The notes under the pieces: model-generated | What the model was told of the DNA's origin: nothing | Databases searched by the model: none | The model's input: only the letters and a program-made list of their open reading frames with translations | In this document: one piece after another, positions 11,939 to 22,976 of the stretch | Position numbering within the stretch: the first letter of the stretch is position 1 | Layout: each line of letters starts with the position of its first letter | Translations under genes and position numbers: made by a program | Source of the DNA: Ganoderma boninense | Lineage: Eukaryota > Basidiomycota > Agaricomycetes > Polyporales > Polyporaceae | Direction: 5' to 3' | Assembly: GCA_002900995.3 (NCBI GenBank) | Contig: CM035305.1 | Span: forward strand, 2,898,467 to 2,962,466 | Length of the DNA stretch: 64,000 bases

Positions 11939-13569
11939 TTAACGACGGGATTGCAGAACATCGACTATTCTACGAAATACCGCCCAAGCGGTTATGAGAG
12001 TAATTCGAGGGCTCCCGAGATCAGCGTAAGCCCCGTCAGCCTCTGCTTGGAATTCGGGGGTCACAAACTCGTACGCTGTTCGACGCGCCTCCTCGCCCCC
12101 TATCTCCTCACGCAGCTGATAGACCAGATCCGGGCGTACATTGATGCGGCAATCTCTAGCCGTAGGTCGCACGTCGTTCGGACAGGTCCAGATGTGAATT
12201 GGTGATGTCCCCGACAGAAGGTCCTTCTCCTTCTGACGGCGGACCGTGTGATTATTCCAATACTCACGGTACTCGTCGAGCCGTTCCTGGAGTAAAGGCG
12301 GCCACAGCCAGTTGAACACGGCCCTGATATATTCGTCAGAAACGGAAGTGCGACAACGACTGGGGCAGACACATACACATGCAGTGGGTCGTTCGAATTG
12401 AAGCACGGCGCACCACTGAGAATCATGTCGCGTACATTGTGGCCCTCTCCTGCACGCAGCCACAACCAAAACCCCTCGATTGGGGTGTTATGCTTGCTTT
12501 GTACCTGGACCCATGGCTCGAATTCGTCTTCCGGTATCTCGGGTGCTGCATCTCGCCTGCCGGTACGAAAAATGTAGAAGGTCCGGAGTAATGAATCGGG
12601 AGACGACGACGCACCTGAGAAGCTTCTGGAATTCCTTCATTATACCGGTTTCGGAACCTTTGTCGCTGACCATGGTCATCGGAACGGCTGGTGACCAGGA
12701 CTAGTTATCAGAGGAGTGAACGTGCACTGCGGAGGATCTCACGTACCGCCCTGGTCTTCAACGAAGTCGAGATAAAGATGCGCGCACGTGGATGAAAGGC
12801 GAACATTAGGAAGCACAACTAGCCAGAAGACGAATCCACCCCAAAGGTCCCGATATCCGTAAATGGGAAGAGTTACGGTGCCAAGGCGGAGAGCCTGAGA
12901 AGACAACTTCTCGTGGCCATCGACATGGATTTGGTGCATAAGACCAATGCAGTCTAGCGGAACCCGAGGGATGGCTGTGCGGACCTTGCCTGGGAAGCGG
13001 AGGTCGAATTCATGATCGAAATGGTCGTGCAATATGGCCCTAAGTTCGTCCCTAACCTACTGTGAGTGGGCCCGAAGCGAGAAAGGTAAAGCATACCTAG
13101 GTATAGAAACGCCTTTGTTCGCCAAACGTTGCCGCACTTGTGCAACGCCCCAACGACCTTGAATGTCGCTTTGCTTGAGATCTAGAACGGCTTGGAGACG
13201 TTCTGACGCACTACCCTGTTTGATCCTGGTCCGTACAGGTGGTACACCGAGCCGTGCGCGCAGGTTGTACATGGACGCGCGGCTGCAGTATTTCTCTGGT
13301 TGGGACGTAATCATACGCGCATGGATTCAAAACAAAGACGGACCTCATCGGACAGCCCAGAGAACGCAGCCGGGCTAATTGTTCATTGACAGATAAGCCT
13401 GCGCCATCCTTCTCGCGGTTGAACTGCTGAAATAACTTTATCAAGGCGACATCGTCGAGAGCGAGGGCTGCGTAAAGCGTGATCAACCTCTAGTGTTCTG
13501 GCAATGCACAGTGATCGAACGCTCACCGAGCTTGCCCCCATACTGGTTGTGACCGCCAGCGTTGACCAT
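11939..13569 (-). CDS. DDE integrase-like protein (transposon-derived)
   Basis: An RNase-H-fold DDE integrase of the kind found as single or few-copy genes in mushroom genomes. The N-terminal exons (LYAALALDDVALIKLF; RASMYNLRARLGVPP; LDLKQSDIQGRWGVAQVR) give a helix-turn-helix-like region. The catalytic core then has the three acidic residues in order: D in HVDGHEKLSSQALR, D in MVSDKGSETG, and E in HNTPIEGFWLWLR. The C-terminal part (VFNWLWPPLLQERLDEYR; NNHTVRRQKEKDL; AYEFVTPEFQAEADGAYADL) matches the tail usual in this family. The core and tail exons (12739-13032, then about 12690-12610, 12560-12350 and the last exon) join in phase. The joint after LANKG needs a weak GTTTCT donor, and the first joint near 13500-13540 could not be closed, so the start is uncertain and the copy may be decaying. 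No terminal inverted repeats were seen next to it. Confidence 0.75.
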
Positions 13570-14973
13570 GGTACTACGCCTGAAAGTGAGGACGCAGTCA
13601 GTAAGTGACCTTCAAGCCAAATCACTGCGAAGTTATGGCGCTTTCCAGTACGGCGGCGCGTAATCCCAAGCGACTGAATAGCGAGTCATGCTCTTCTGAG
13701 TCGGCTCCCATGGTTCGCTCTGGCGGCTTGCCAGCATCGCCACAGTCCACCAGGAATAGGACCTGTATTGGACCTGGACAAGTCCTCGATCTCCATGCCG
13801 ATCCCTGAAGTGACCCGTCGCGGGCCGCATCAAGGCTGGGTGTACCGCGCGCTGACCGCGCATTGCTTACCGAAACTGATGCCCCCTCAAGAAGTTCGGC
13901 GCGACCCCATGCCAAGGGAGGCTGGGAACACAGGAGCGAGCGCGTCTCATCGCGCAAGTGCGCGCCATTGAACAGCGCCTGTACGGTGCGCGAGGCCACA
14001 GTTCTATGAAACATGGCAATCGCGTAACCCCAGACTAGACGCGGTCATAAATATCCGCGCGACACTGCAACCTTGCGATGCACCTGTCGCGCGCAGAGGC
14101 CCTCAGGCGTTGGGACCGAATAAGGGCAGGTCCTGAGCCTTCATCAGCGTCGGCTAGATAGCCGACCTGAAGGGGCTTTTTCGGAGACCACCGTTTTGCA
14201 AATAGCCGTAATACTGTCGTGAGAGCGTAAGTACCACACCGTCGCGGCGTTCACATGGCTGTCCAAAGAAGACGTAATTGTGTGGGGTTGAAGCTTGCAA
14301 AGAGTCCGCCGTGGTTCTTGAACGCATCCCAGAAACCTAATGTTCTTTACCAGTACTAACCTGCTGAACACATTGACCACGGGAGCCTGTATCGGTCCAC
14401 ACCATGCCTTCGGTGAGGATGACCATTCAGTCAGGGAGAGAGAAGCTAGGCACGTGTTGTCGACGAGGAGAACCTGAGGTCACGGAGAGTGTTGCCGTTG
14501 CGGCCGGGTGCTATCGCGTCAGTTGACGACAGACATGCGGCGACGTACATTCAAACTAGGATCCTGACTCGCCGGAGGCCATTCGAGGCCGCAACAGAGA
14601 GGTCTTCGATGCACCCACGAGGTAGCTTCGCCACGGTTCTCCTCCCACCGTGGAGGGTGAACCCTGACAAGTCGGTGAGCCACATGTTCTGGTGATAGTA
14701 CGTAACGGTCGAGTGAGTCATGGTTCTGGCATCGGTAATCCGAATGGAAGCTGTGGTTGCGCCTTCGTTATGTCACAGCGTCAAAAGATGTGCGGTAACG
14801 TCAGTGCCATCATGGGAGTCATCGGCCACAAGGCTTCCTCTGGCACGATCAGCGCCATTGGAAGGCAGTTCCCTTCATTCATCGCATAACCAAGGAGCTC
14901 ACCTCTCTCCTCCATAGGATGCCAATCTGACCAATTGGGGCACGGGAACGCGACCAGTAACACGCGGCCGCTC
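13570..14973. other. no confident gene
   Basis: Overlapping short frames on both strands, for example 13622-14014 and 14781-15185 (both minus). Fragments on the minus strand near 14144-14380 read as protein in two frames, which suggests relic coding DNA, but no family could be named. It includes the 5' flank of the gene starting at 14974. Confidence 0.35.
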
Positions 14974-16663
14974 ATGGTGGGAGGCCACGCCGACATTGAC
15001 AACCTGGGGCCCTCTGATAACTTTCTCACGAGCCCAGAGGAACTTGCAAGATCGAGAAGTCGCCCACGACAGGGGAATAAAAGATACAGTGCTGGGCATC
15101 TAGAACCCAATCCTTCCCTCGACACTCCCACTTCTTCCACTTTCGAGTTGAGCCCTTGCATGCAAACCGCGAACGACACATCCACCGCCGAGGGGAACCC
15201 TCAGGCCGTTCCAGAGTCGCACCCTGGTAAGCCCCCCGTCACCTCATTGACGACTGACGACTAGGAATCATGCTCAAACCTCTTTCTAGGCCAGGAGGGC
15301 GACATCTTCGCTGGGCTCGGTGCCTTCGGCGAGGTGGAAGAGCCCAGGGTTGCCTACGGCCTCGACTACACCCCTAACTTCGGCTTTTTCGGTCCTTTCG
15401 CGGTGAACGAACACGACCGGGTTCTCGGCACGCTCCTCTCCGCGGCGCCCTACGAGATCCTCGAGGCTCGACCCCCCATCACCGAACTGCCCTCTACTCA
15501 TGATGCTGAAATGGCCATGTTGCGCGACATATGCATTCAGCTCATGGCGTACACGCAGGCTTGGCGCATCCTCATCATCTGTACCTCGGTGTTTTCCTTC
15601 CAGCACCTTTTCCTTGCGATGACCATCTTCCGGTACCCTTCGGACGTCGACGGAGCTGTCAGAAACCTCATTGAGATGGTCAGAAGGTCTGTTCTGCCCC
15701 GTTATTTTATATCGTAGCCCTGTTGAACGGTCTGTTCCCCCGTTGTAGGATGGTTGGCTTGTTCAGGGGCTGGCTATGGTCATGGGGCGCCCTGAACGAC
15801 ATAACTCAGGCTGACTTGGACCACCCCGAGGCAGCCGTGGAGCGATTGAAGAAGAGAGTTTGTGAGTAATTGTAGTCATTCTTTCGTGATATGCACTGAC
15901 AGCAATTTCAGCGAGCAAACTGCGGGAGAAAGGCAGCGCCCTCAGCGACGCTCAGACCCAATGGATTTTCGTTCTACTCCTCGTCGCTGGGGATATCCCG
16001 GAGTTGTGGGGTCTTCACTGCACGCTTGACGAGCTCTTCGGGCGCGCTGAACCCCCGGCTGACCCCGGATCGTGGGGTACGCAGGACGTCCCGCAACCTC
16101 CGGGCGCTCCCCCCGTGCCGGTGCTGCCCACGGTCTGGTACAACGTCATCCCCATGGATTCGCCGCACAACAGTGTCGCACCCCATCTTCCCGGTTATCC
16201 CGTCCTCCTCCCCCCGTTGAGGGCCCCTCGCGTTGCTGGACCTCCTCCTCGTTTTCCCACTGTCCCTTCGCCGAGCACGTATCCGTTCCCGCCGACTGAC
16301 CGACACTCTACGCACGCCAGAAACCCCGGCGACGGAAACAGGAGTACGTCTCGACACACCTTTGGTTTACTTTCTTCTCGGGGCCCTGCGACGCCACAGA
16401 GAATCTCCCGTCTCCAGGAGATCGTCGATGTCGAGCGGGAGCGCATCCAGCTGTTCTGCTGTCAACGCGACTTTCTCCGGGACCTCTCCGTTCTCTTTTT
16501 CCGTGGTCTCTTCACTCAATACGCGCATAACTTCCACCAGTCGCAATTGGCTCCTGCTTACCTCGATACCCTCATGCTGTTACCCAGCTCTGTGTTTCAG
16601 ATTGTCATTAACAGCTGTGAGCACTTGCGCAGGGGTCTTGTGATCCTGCGCGAGCTTAGTTAA
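14974..16663 (+). CDS. PELWG-family protein B, intact
   Basis: Family not recognised; intact relative of the gene at 1353-3060. Four exons, 14974-15226, 15290-15686, 15749-15861 and 15912-16663, all with GT-AG borders and consistent phase, give 504 residues. The N-terminal part is polar and low-complexity. Residues about 85-215 form a hydrophobic/helical block (GFFGPFAVNEHDRVLG; LMAYTQAWRILIICT). The conserved part follows: LFRGWLWSWGALND, HPEAAVERLKKRV and WIFVLLLVAGDIPELWG. Then comes a Pro-rich linker of about 120 residues and a C-terminal helical domain (VDVERERIQLFCCQRDFLRD; LRRGLVILRELS). No signal peptide is evident. The arrangement of helical core, Pro-rich linker and helical end suggests an assembly or scaffold protein, and the surrounding transposon-like context makes a mobile-element-associated protein possible; both are inference. 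Confidence 0.7.
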
Positions 16664-18430
16664 GTACGTCATCAATTCGGAGTTTGTAGCTACCTCGGAA
16701 CGTCGTGTCGAATGTGTCTCGTGATCATCTTGTGGTTGTCTCTTCGCCTGTGATATGCCTCGTATGTGCAGATGTATGCGAAGTCTGTGACTTCTCGATA
16801 ATGTCATTCATTCTCAGTATCAGCCTCGACGACAGTGGTACGTAAGTCAGAGAAAGTTAGTCGGGCGAAGCTCAAGGCCGTCCCAGTGTTGACTGGCTGA
16901 CGTGCAGAACGCGTACCGCTGGGGAAACGTCTCACGTATCTTGCACCGTGGTAACTCCGACCCAGGCAGAGACGTCCAGGGCCATGACGCAAAACTTCTG
17001 TTCGTCGACAGGATGCCTTGAGGTGCGTCAAACAAAGACTTGCTAGAAAGCGAAGGGCATGCGCGACCTACGGATGGGAGGATATGCTGTTGATGTACTC
17101 AGCTGCCGAAGGGACACTGAGACGAATCAAAACCTGACAACGACCTACCCAGCCCCGAGCGCACGAATGTGAACTTCGGCGAGGACGACTCACTGATGTG
17201 GAACTTCCCCTCGTGCCGCTGATCGTGTGTGGCCGCAGCTAAGGCGGCAAGTTGTAGCTCAAATTGAAAGTGAACTGCGTCAGGTCAATTGACTAGAAGT
17301 ACGAGGTATTTCCTGGGCCTGTTCAATCAGAAAAGCAAGGTTGGACTTGTCGGGGTAGTAAGCACATGGGCGTCCTTCCTTGCACGCTTCGACGATCGCG
17401 CGGGGCAAGAGCCAAGGACTTGTCATCCGATCGCCTCAGTCACCCAGGAGTGGACAAGATGCTGTCGACAGAGATCATGAGCGAGCACCTGTAGCAGCCG
17501 CTGTACAAAGCGGGGAGCATGGACGACAGGCTGCCGGAGGCGATCGTGCTGACAGCGACGCACAGTGCTTTTGATCGATGAGGGCAAACGCGTATCCCTC
17601 GAGCAGGGCTCGCTGCACGACCTCGAACTAACATTGGTCGCAGTCTTTTTCCACCACCTCGAGTACCACCGTGGGAGACTGCTCGTGAGGACGAATAGAA
17701 TCTGGAGGAGTGGGCACAGCGTTATGCAGTCGAACGAGCCACCTACAACGAGGGATGTATTCGGGCTAATCGCCCTTGTCAGCTGTCAACCTCCTTGGCC
17801 CCGGGTTGGATAGGAGAGCAGGAGCCGGGTAGGCCCGACGCGATGGGATCAACGTAACGATGCCAGCGCAAATGAAGCCAGGGAACGGCAAAGCGATGCG
17901 TTATCCGAACAGTGTACATGGGGGGGCCGGGGCAGGTCATGAGGGGAGTATTATGGCCACCGGCATTGATGCGTGGTCAAACAAACTGCAGCGCGGGAGG
18001 GAACTGCGGGAGGTCAGTATCGACTTGCAAAAAAGGGCATCGCGCGATCCATCGGGTAGCCGACGTCTGTCACGTCAGCGCATCAAATGTCAAATGTCAT
18101 GCGCTGACATGACAGGTGTCGGCGATGACTTTGCCCAAACGGGTGGCGGGTTGGTGGAGGGCGGGCCACTTCGTCCGGAGCGCATTCTAGCTGTAGAGGA
18201 GGATGCAGACAACGGCTTGGTGCTGGTTGGTGGTAGGAACCTGCTGGGGAATGACAGTACTACTTAGTAGTCATGCAGCCGGAGATGTGCTGAAGGGCCA
18301 ACAACAGCCGCCGATGGAGGAGGAGCATCACGTGTAAGGGGGAAGGAGGTTGGCAACCGGGAAGGGCGGTTATCCCCTCCGGCATCCCTCGTTGTAGGAT
18401 CTACAAGTGAAGCCCAGGGTATCAGCCTGC
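16664..18430. other. gene-poor interval with possible relics
   Basis: No confident gene. On the minus strand, isolated protein-like stretches such as AIVEACKEGRPCAYYP (about 17330-17420) and HEGKFHISESSSPKF (about 17170-17220) are broken by stops and look like remains of an old gene. A hairpin lies at 18067-18115. Confidence 0.4.
18067..18115. repeat. 17-bp inverted repeat with 15-base loop
   Basis: The left arm 18067-18083 (CTGTCACGTCAGCGCAT) pairs with the right arm 18099-18115 (ATGCGCTGACATGACAG) with one C/T difference. The loop holds two copies of CAAATGT. The arms could form a stable hairpin in DNA or RNA. The core contains TGACGT-like/CGTCA half sites. No gene covers it. Confidence 0.75.
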
Positions 18431-18790
18431 TCAATCTCCAGTCTTAGTTAACACGACCGAGAATTCTGTCGCCTGTTTCGGGCTTAGAGAAACATGGAGA
18501 ACACAGCACATGCGTCGAGCAGTAACTAATGGGGCAGAGAACAAGGAATGATCAAGGGAGTGGTCGTCGGTAGTCCCTTTCCTCGGACACTCCTGGCGGC
18601 GGCCACGGCGCCAAGAAGGCTTCTCGGCTTCTTGAGTTGTGATTAGAAGCAACTGCGTTTCTTTGACAGATGCGTTCAGTACAGCCACCGGCAGCATAAT
18701 GTTCGCACCTACATCTGCAGGTTGAAAGATGAGGCTAAGTATGGGAGTCGTTTTGCCGGCGCCGATGTTATGATAGACACTGGGTGTGGA
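18431..18790 (-). pseudogene. possible P-loop/helicase-like relic
   Basis: A minus-strand open stretch of about 115 codons reads NIGAGKTTPILSLIF and then ITTQEAEKPSWRRGRR. GAGKTT is like the GxGKT loop of helicase-type NTPases that cluster with transposon relics in mushroom genomes. No start codon, no motif II and no continuation were found; downstream on the same strand only fragments remain. It may be chance similarity. Confidence 0.25.
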
Positions 18791-18945
18791 GAGGACTGTT
18801 GGGTAAAAAATATATTTTCTTCTAATATACAGGGAATCTACGACTACGACATCGAGAGGTGATCTGAAGTACGAGAAGATACATCATTACGGGTATGGAT
18901 AGTCCTTGTGGAACGTTGTAGGAAGGGGATGGGGTCTCCGCAGGG

Positions 18946-19060
18946 CGGGGGTCTCTGCGGGTATCTCTGTGGGGCGGGGGTATCTCTGTGGGGCGGGGTA
19001 TCTCTGTGGGGCGGGGATCTCTACGGAGGGGATCTCTGCAAGGGGGGGGGTTTCTTTGCG
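18946..19060. repeat. G-rich minisatellite
   Basis: Three near-identical 18-19 base copies of TATCTCTGTGGGGCGGGG lie at 18962-19016, flanked on both sides by degenerate copies (GTCTCTGCGG, ATCTCTACGGAGGGG, ATCTCTGCAAGGGGGGGG). The plus strand has many G4 runs close together, as in G-quadruplex-forming DNA. No gene covers it. Confidence 0.85.
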
Positions 19061-19507
19061 GGCAAGAATCTCGACCGGGTGGGGGGCCGAAGGGGAAGCG
19101 CTGAATGTCGGGCATCAGCAATCAAAACCGCAGGGCGTCAATAGCAACGACAACCAATCGGAAACGAAATGGTCCTCAAAAGCAAGCAAACGCATCGACA
19201 AACGAAACGACATCAACCAAAACATTCAAAATGTCATCTATACGAATCCCTTCAACGAGCCTGTGAGGGAGGAAGTCAGCATGAAGCCGATACTAATAAA
19301 CGAAGTCCACGTACGAGCTCCAGACGCGCCAGGGGCCATGCTCCATACAAAGCGCGACTAGTGACTGGAGGGGGGGGTAAGCTTTGATGGTCTGGAATGG
19401 AAGGGAACGTACCAGCGAACCGAGTATGCGGGCATGGACTAACGTCAAGCCCGGATAAGAATCAACGCATAGACAACAAAATGGGTTACGTACCACGTCG
19501 ATCACAG

Positions 19508-19726
19508 CTAGTTGGCCGTGGTGGCGTCCTCTCCAGCGTCGGACGTGGCGCCGTCCTCCACCGCGCCGGTCATCTCCAACTCGATCGCCTCGGGGTCGGC
19601 CTCGCGAGTGCGACGCCGGTTGCGGCGGACTACCGTGACGACGACCCCGCCTCCTCCGGCGAGCAAGGCCAAGGCAGCCATAACGCCGTCGAAGAGGGAG
19701 AAGTTGAAAGTGATGTTGGTGGACAT
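19508..19726 (-). CDS. small single-span membrane protein, 72 residues
   Basis: Family not recognised. The start chosen is the ATG at 19726, giving MSTNITFNFSLFDGVMA. A single hydrophobic segment (GVMAALALLAGGGGVVVTVV, residues about 14-33) is followed at once by a strongly basic stretch (RRNRRRTRE), then an acidic tail (EAIELEMTGAVEDGATSD). By the positive-inside rule the tail would face the cytosol. A longer in-frame reading starts farther upstream at 19924 but its extra part looks like untranslated leader (CTC/CCA-rich with purine-poor run). The intronless small frame could be non-coding, but its segment order is membrane-protein-like. Confidence 0.5.
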   Translation of the reverse strand: MSTNITFNFSLFDGVMAALALLAGGGGVVVTVVRRNRRRTREADPEAIELEMTGAVEDGATSDAGEDATTAN

Positions 19727-22035
19727 GGGGGACGAGGTGAGGTGGTGTGTCTGCGGGGGGTGGATGGTGGTGGGAGGAGAGAGAGAGCGAGAGGGAAGGC
19801 GATGGCGCGCAGCCACAAACCATATACACCTATTGAATCTCCGCCTACCGTTGTTCTGGGAACAAACGAGTCGAATTAAATCCAGGAGCACATACTGTGC
19901 GCTCGTGAGCAGATCGGAAGTCAATGTAGGCGACCGTGGCGAAGTACGATATAGTTTCCCTTTTTAGACTAGGAAAATTTCCTCATCTGAAGCCCGATCG
20001 GTTCAAGGGCCAGTCCATGCGGAGAATGAAAGTTTTCGGGGAAGCCCGGGAGCCTCCCAGCCGGAGCCACCGGGACGGTCCAAAAAGCCGGACAGGAGCG
20101 CTTATCATTTCGCCGAGATTATGTCAACGTCCGAATCAGAACGGAGACATCGAACTGCCTGCCCCTCGAGGGAAACTGCAGGGGGTGTGTTCCGCAACGC
20201 TTTGCCTACTATCATAGCATACGAACGAGGGAATAGTACTCTTTAGGAACCAAAGTTAAGCTCAGAGAGTCCGCTTAAAGATGAGGGCAAGAGGCAACTG
20301 GGGCCCTGGATAGGCCCGAAAGCCGAAAGGATCGGAGCATCAAACAGACGCTGGTGAGATGAATTTTTGATATTCATCCATGTACGTCCCGCCAGCCGTA
20401 GTCTAGCTCGACCTCCGATGGTTTTTCCAACAGAATGATTGGGAACGATCTTTGAAAGCAAGAACTTCCAAAGGCGCCTACGGCATTCAGGACTCGGATG
20501 CGTTCTAGTAGTATTGTACTACCACTAAGTAATATCGGCAGAGGCTGGCTGTTCGCTTTGAACGTTCAGACGGAGCAAGTTGAGCTGGAAATCGGTATAT
20601 TATGTTTAGCCAGTATTTGAACCGTGCCATGGACAGTCGCGACCGGTGGAACCGTCACATGGGATTCGCGCGAGGCGCGTTCACAGCCTGAGCGCCACCC
20701 TGTGGCACTTGATAAGTCGTATTATTAAAGAAACCCGGTGAATTCGTGTGGTCTTATTTGGCCGTGTTTCGATCTGTTTGCATAGAGCGCTTAATCATCC
20801 TCGAGAGATCCTCACTCGAGTGGTCCTCGCCACTCCCCTCCCACCAGCAATGGAATGTTTTACCCCAGACCGCCATCAGCTTCGTCAAGTCCTCCACGCG
20901 CGCGCAGCGCTTCGGAATAACTTACTTATGACAGTTCGTCGTTGGTCAACCTGCCATCCTCACGCCTCAACGTCTCGCACCACCGCACCGACGCCGGTCA
21001 CTATATAGTCCTCAACCGCCGCTCTGTCTATCCGAGCCCTCCGCTCATTTAAGTCTTAGAGAGTGTGGATGTACAAACGACAGACCGTTGAAGAATGTCA
21101 GCCTTCAATAAGTCTGCCGGAGCGACGCGAGGGCGTCTCTTGTTGAAGTTCATCCCATCCCGTCATATGCCCAGTCTGGCGCCAGGCTCACTGGGGCTTG
21201 GGCGGAGGTGTGGTCAAGCTGTGGGTGAGTTGCGTGGTTTCCTTACCTTCCTGAGCATTACTCGAGCCAGGTGAGTTCAGCTTGGGTTCAGTTCAGTTGG
21301 AGTCGTTTGGAAGCACAGGGCTGCGATTTCCCAGGGCGGCTATTTCAGAGGGGCAAAACGTGCGCTTGGGTTTCCTTTTTAGCCAGTGGGCGTTTGAGCT
21401 GACACCGCCGCGAGGTGATGCATTGCGAATGCCTGCCTAAATAGGCGCCGACACAGCACCCGAGCGTGGCCCTCATCCGCCTGCTCCCGCTCATGCGGTG
21501 CTTGGCTCCCTCGCCCTCTCGGCCCGTGCTTATTCCTTACTCGCCTTGAGTCTTGACCCTCAGCACCGCCTTGCGACCAAGGCAATACGCACTACGTGCC
21601 CCCACCTCCCTACCATTGTCCACTCTACAACCAATAGGCGAACATCATCTCCACCCACCACCACTAGACGCTGTCCCCAGGAACGTCCAACAAGACGCAG
21701 TTCGTATCGATCATGCACAAGAGACCACTCTAGCCTTTTTCTCTCAATCGACAGGCCAAGATGTCGAGGCTGTGCGAAGAAGCGAATCGATGTCTAGGGG
21801 TCACTTCCGGCTTACAAGGACAAAGACAAATGTCGCCACGAGCGAGAGCGGATGAACATGCCCCGTACAGCCCTGGACCCTCCTCTAATATTTAAACCTG
21901 GGGTGCCTGCGGGTGGTCTTCTGTAGACTTTCTTCGGTGCTTCTCCTCTCCAGGTGCCTGGTGGGCTCCATTTTTTGTTTTGCTCCACACACTCTCATAT
22001 ATGCTCCCTCTCTCAGTCATCCTCGCTCAAACCAA
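19727..22035. other. long interval without confident gene
   Basis: It contains the 5' flanks of the small membrane protein and of the gene starting at 22036. A plus-strand open frame at about 21553-21855 has a moderately protein-like stretch (NVQQDAVRIDHAQETTLAFF) and may be a short unrecognised gene or an exon relic; it has no domain. The last 150 bases before 22036 are pyrimidine-rich, as in fungal promoters and leaders. Confidence 0.4.
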
Positions 22036-22976
22036 ATGCATTGGCTTTTGCTCTTCCGCGTCGTAGCCTTGGGTAAGGCAAAGGCTCCCCCGAACAGATC
22101 TCTCCCCAACCTGTGTAGCTCACAATAGTCTTCTAGGCTGGGCCTCTTTCTGCGCTCTTGTCTTGTTGGGTGTCGGCGCACATGCACTGTCCACCGTCGA
22201 CACTCTCCGCCTGCCCTCTTTCGCCTGGGCAGGATTGTCAGTCGCAACTGCCGTCCTCGCCTTGCTCACCCTCCCCGCCATGTACGCGATCTCAGGTCAT
22301 GCCCGTGGTTCGCGGCCTGCATTAATATTTCCTTTTCCAGGATTCTCATCGACCTCCTGCGGACCGGCGCATTCACGTCAATGATTGTCGTTGATCTGGC
22401 CTGGATCGGTGCGTCTGCCTCGCAGCCACTCCGCCTACAGAGCGGCCGCATCTAACTGTCACCATCGATCATGACAGGCTTCCTTGGCGTGTTGTTTCTG
22501 GCAAGTGGTGGCGCAGCCGCCGACAACGCCGCAAACTTCTGGGTCACCTGCAGCGACTGGAATCCTGCTTTGGCGCGCACCGTCTGCAGCGAGACGTCCG
22601 CGGCGGCGGCGTTCGGGTTCCTCGGCTGGGTTGCCCGTGAGTAATTCGTTGGTGGAATACAACGTGTCCTCCAGGGTGCTGACATGGATGCGATTCGGCA
22701 GTTTGGGCGTACCAGATTACGCTGCTCGTCGTCCTAATCATTCAAGCCAACCGCGGGAATTACATCTGGCAGCGCTCTGTCAAGGAGACGTTCCCTATCA
22801 CCAGCACCATCCCGCCCGTCACCCCTGCTACCACGGGGGAGACCAAGCCCATGGCACCCAACCAGTACGGCTACCCGCCCGTGAACACCATGACGCCCCA
22901 GACGACGGGCTACGGTCAGTCCCAGCAGACGGCAAACCCGTATCCCCAGCAACAGGCACAGGTATACCAGGTGTAG
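22036..22976 (+). CDS. four-span MARVEL-like membrane protein
   Basis: An integral membrane protein with the layout of fungal MARVEL-domain proteins, usually linked to plasma-membrane or vesicle sub-domain organisation. Five exons (22036-22072, 22137-22281, 22341-22408, 22478-22636, 22702-22976) have GT-AG borders and close phase, giving 227 residues. Hydrophobic spans are at about residues 8-29, 39-60, 75-95 and 128-152. The loop between spans 3 and 4 carries two cysteines (WVTCSDW and TVCSET), consistent with a luminal disulfide. The cytosolic tail is Pro/Gln/Tyr-rich (PNQYGYPP, NPYPQQQAQVYQV). The start was chosen because the first exon directly encodes span 1 and lies behind a pyrimidine-rich leader. 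Assignment rests on topology, not on a diagnostic motif. Confidence 0.75.
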
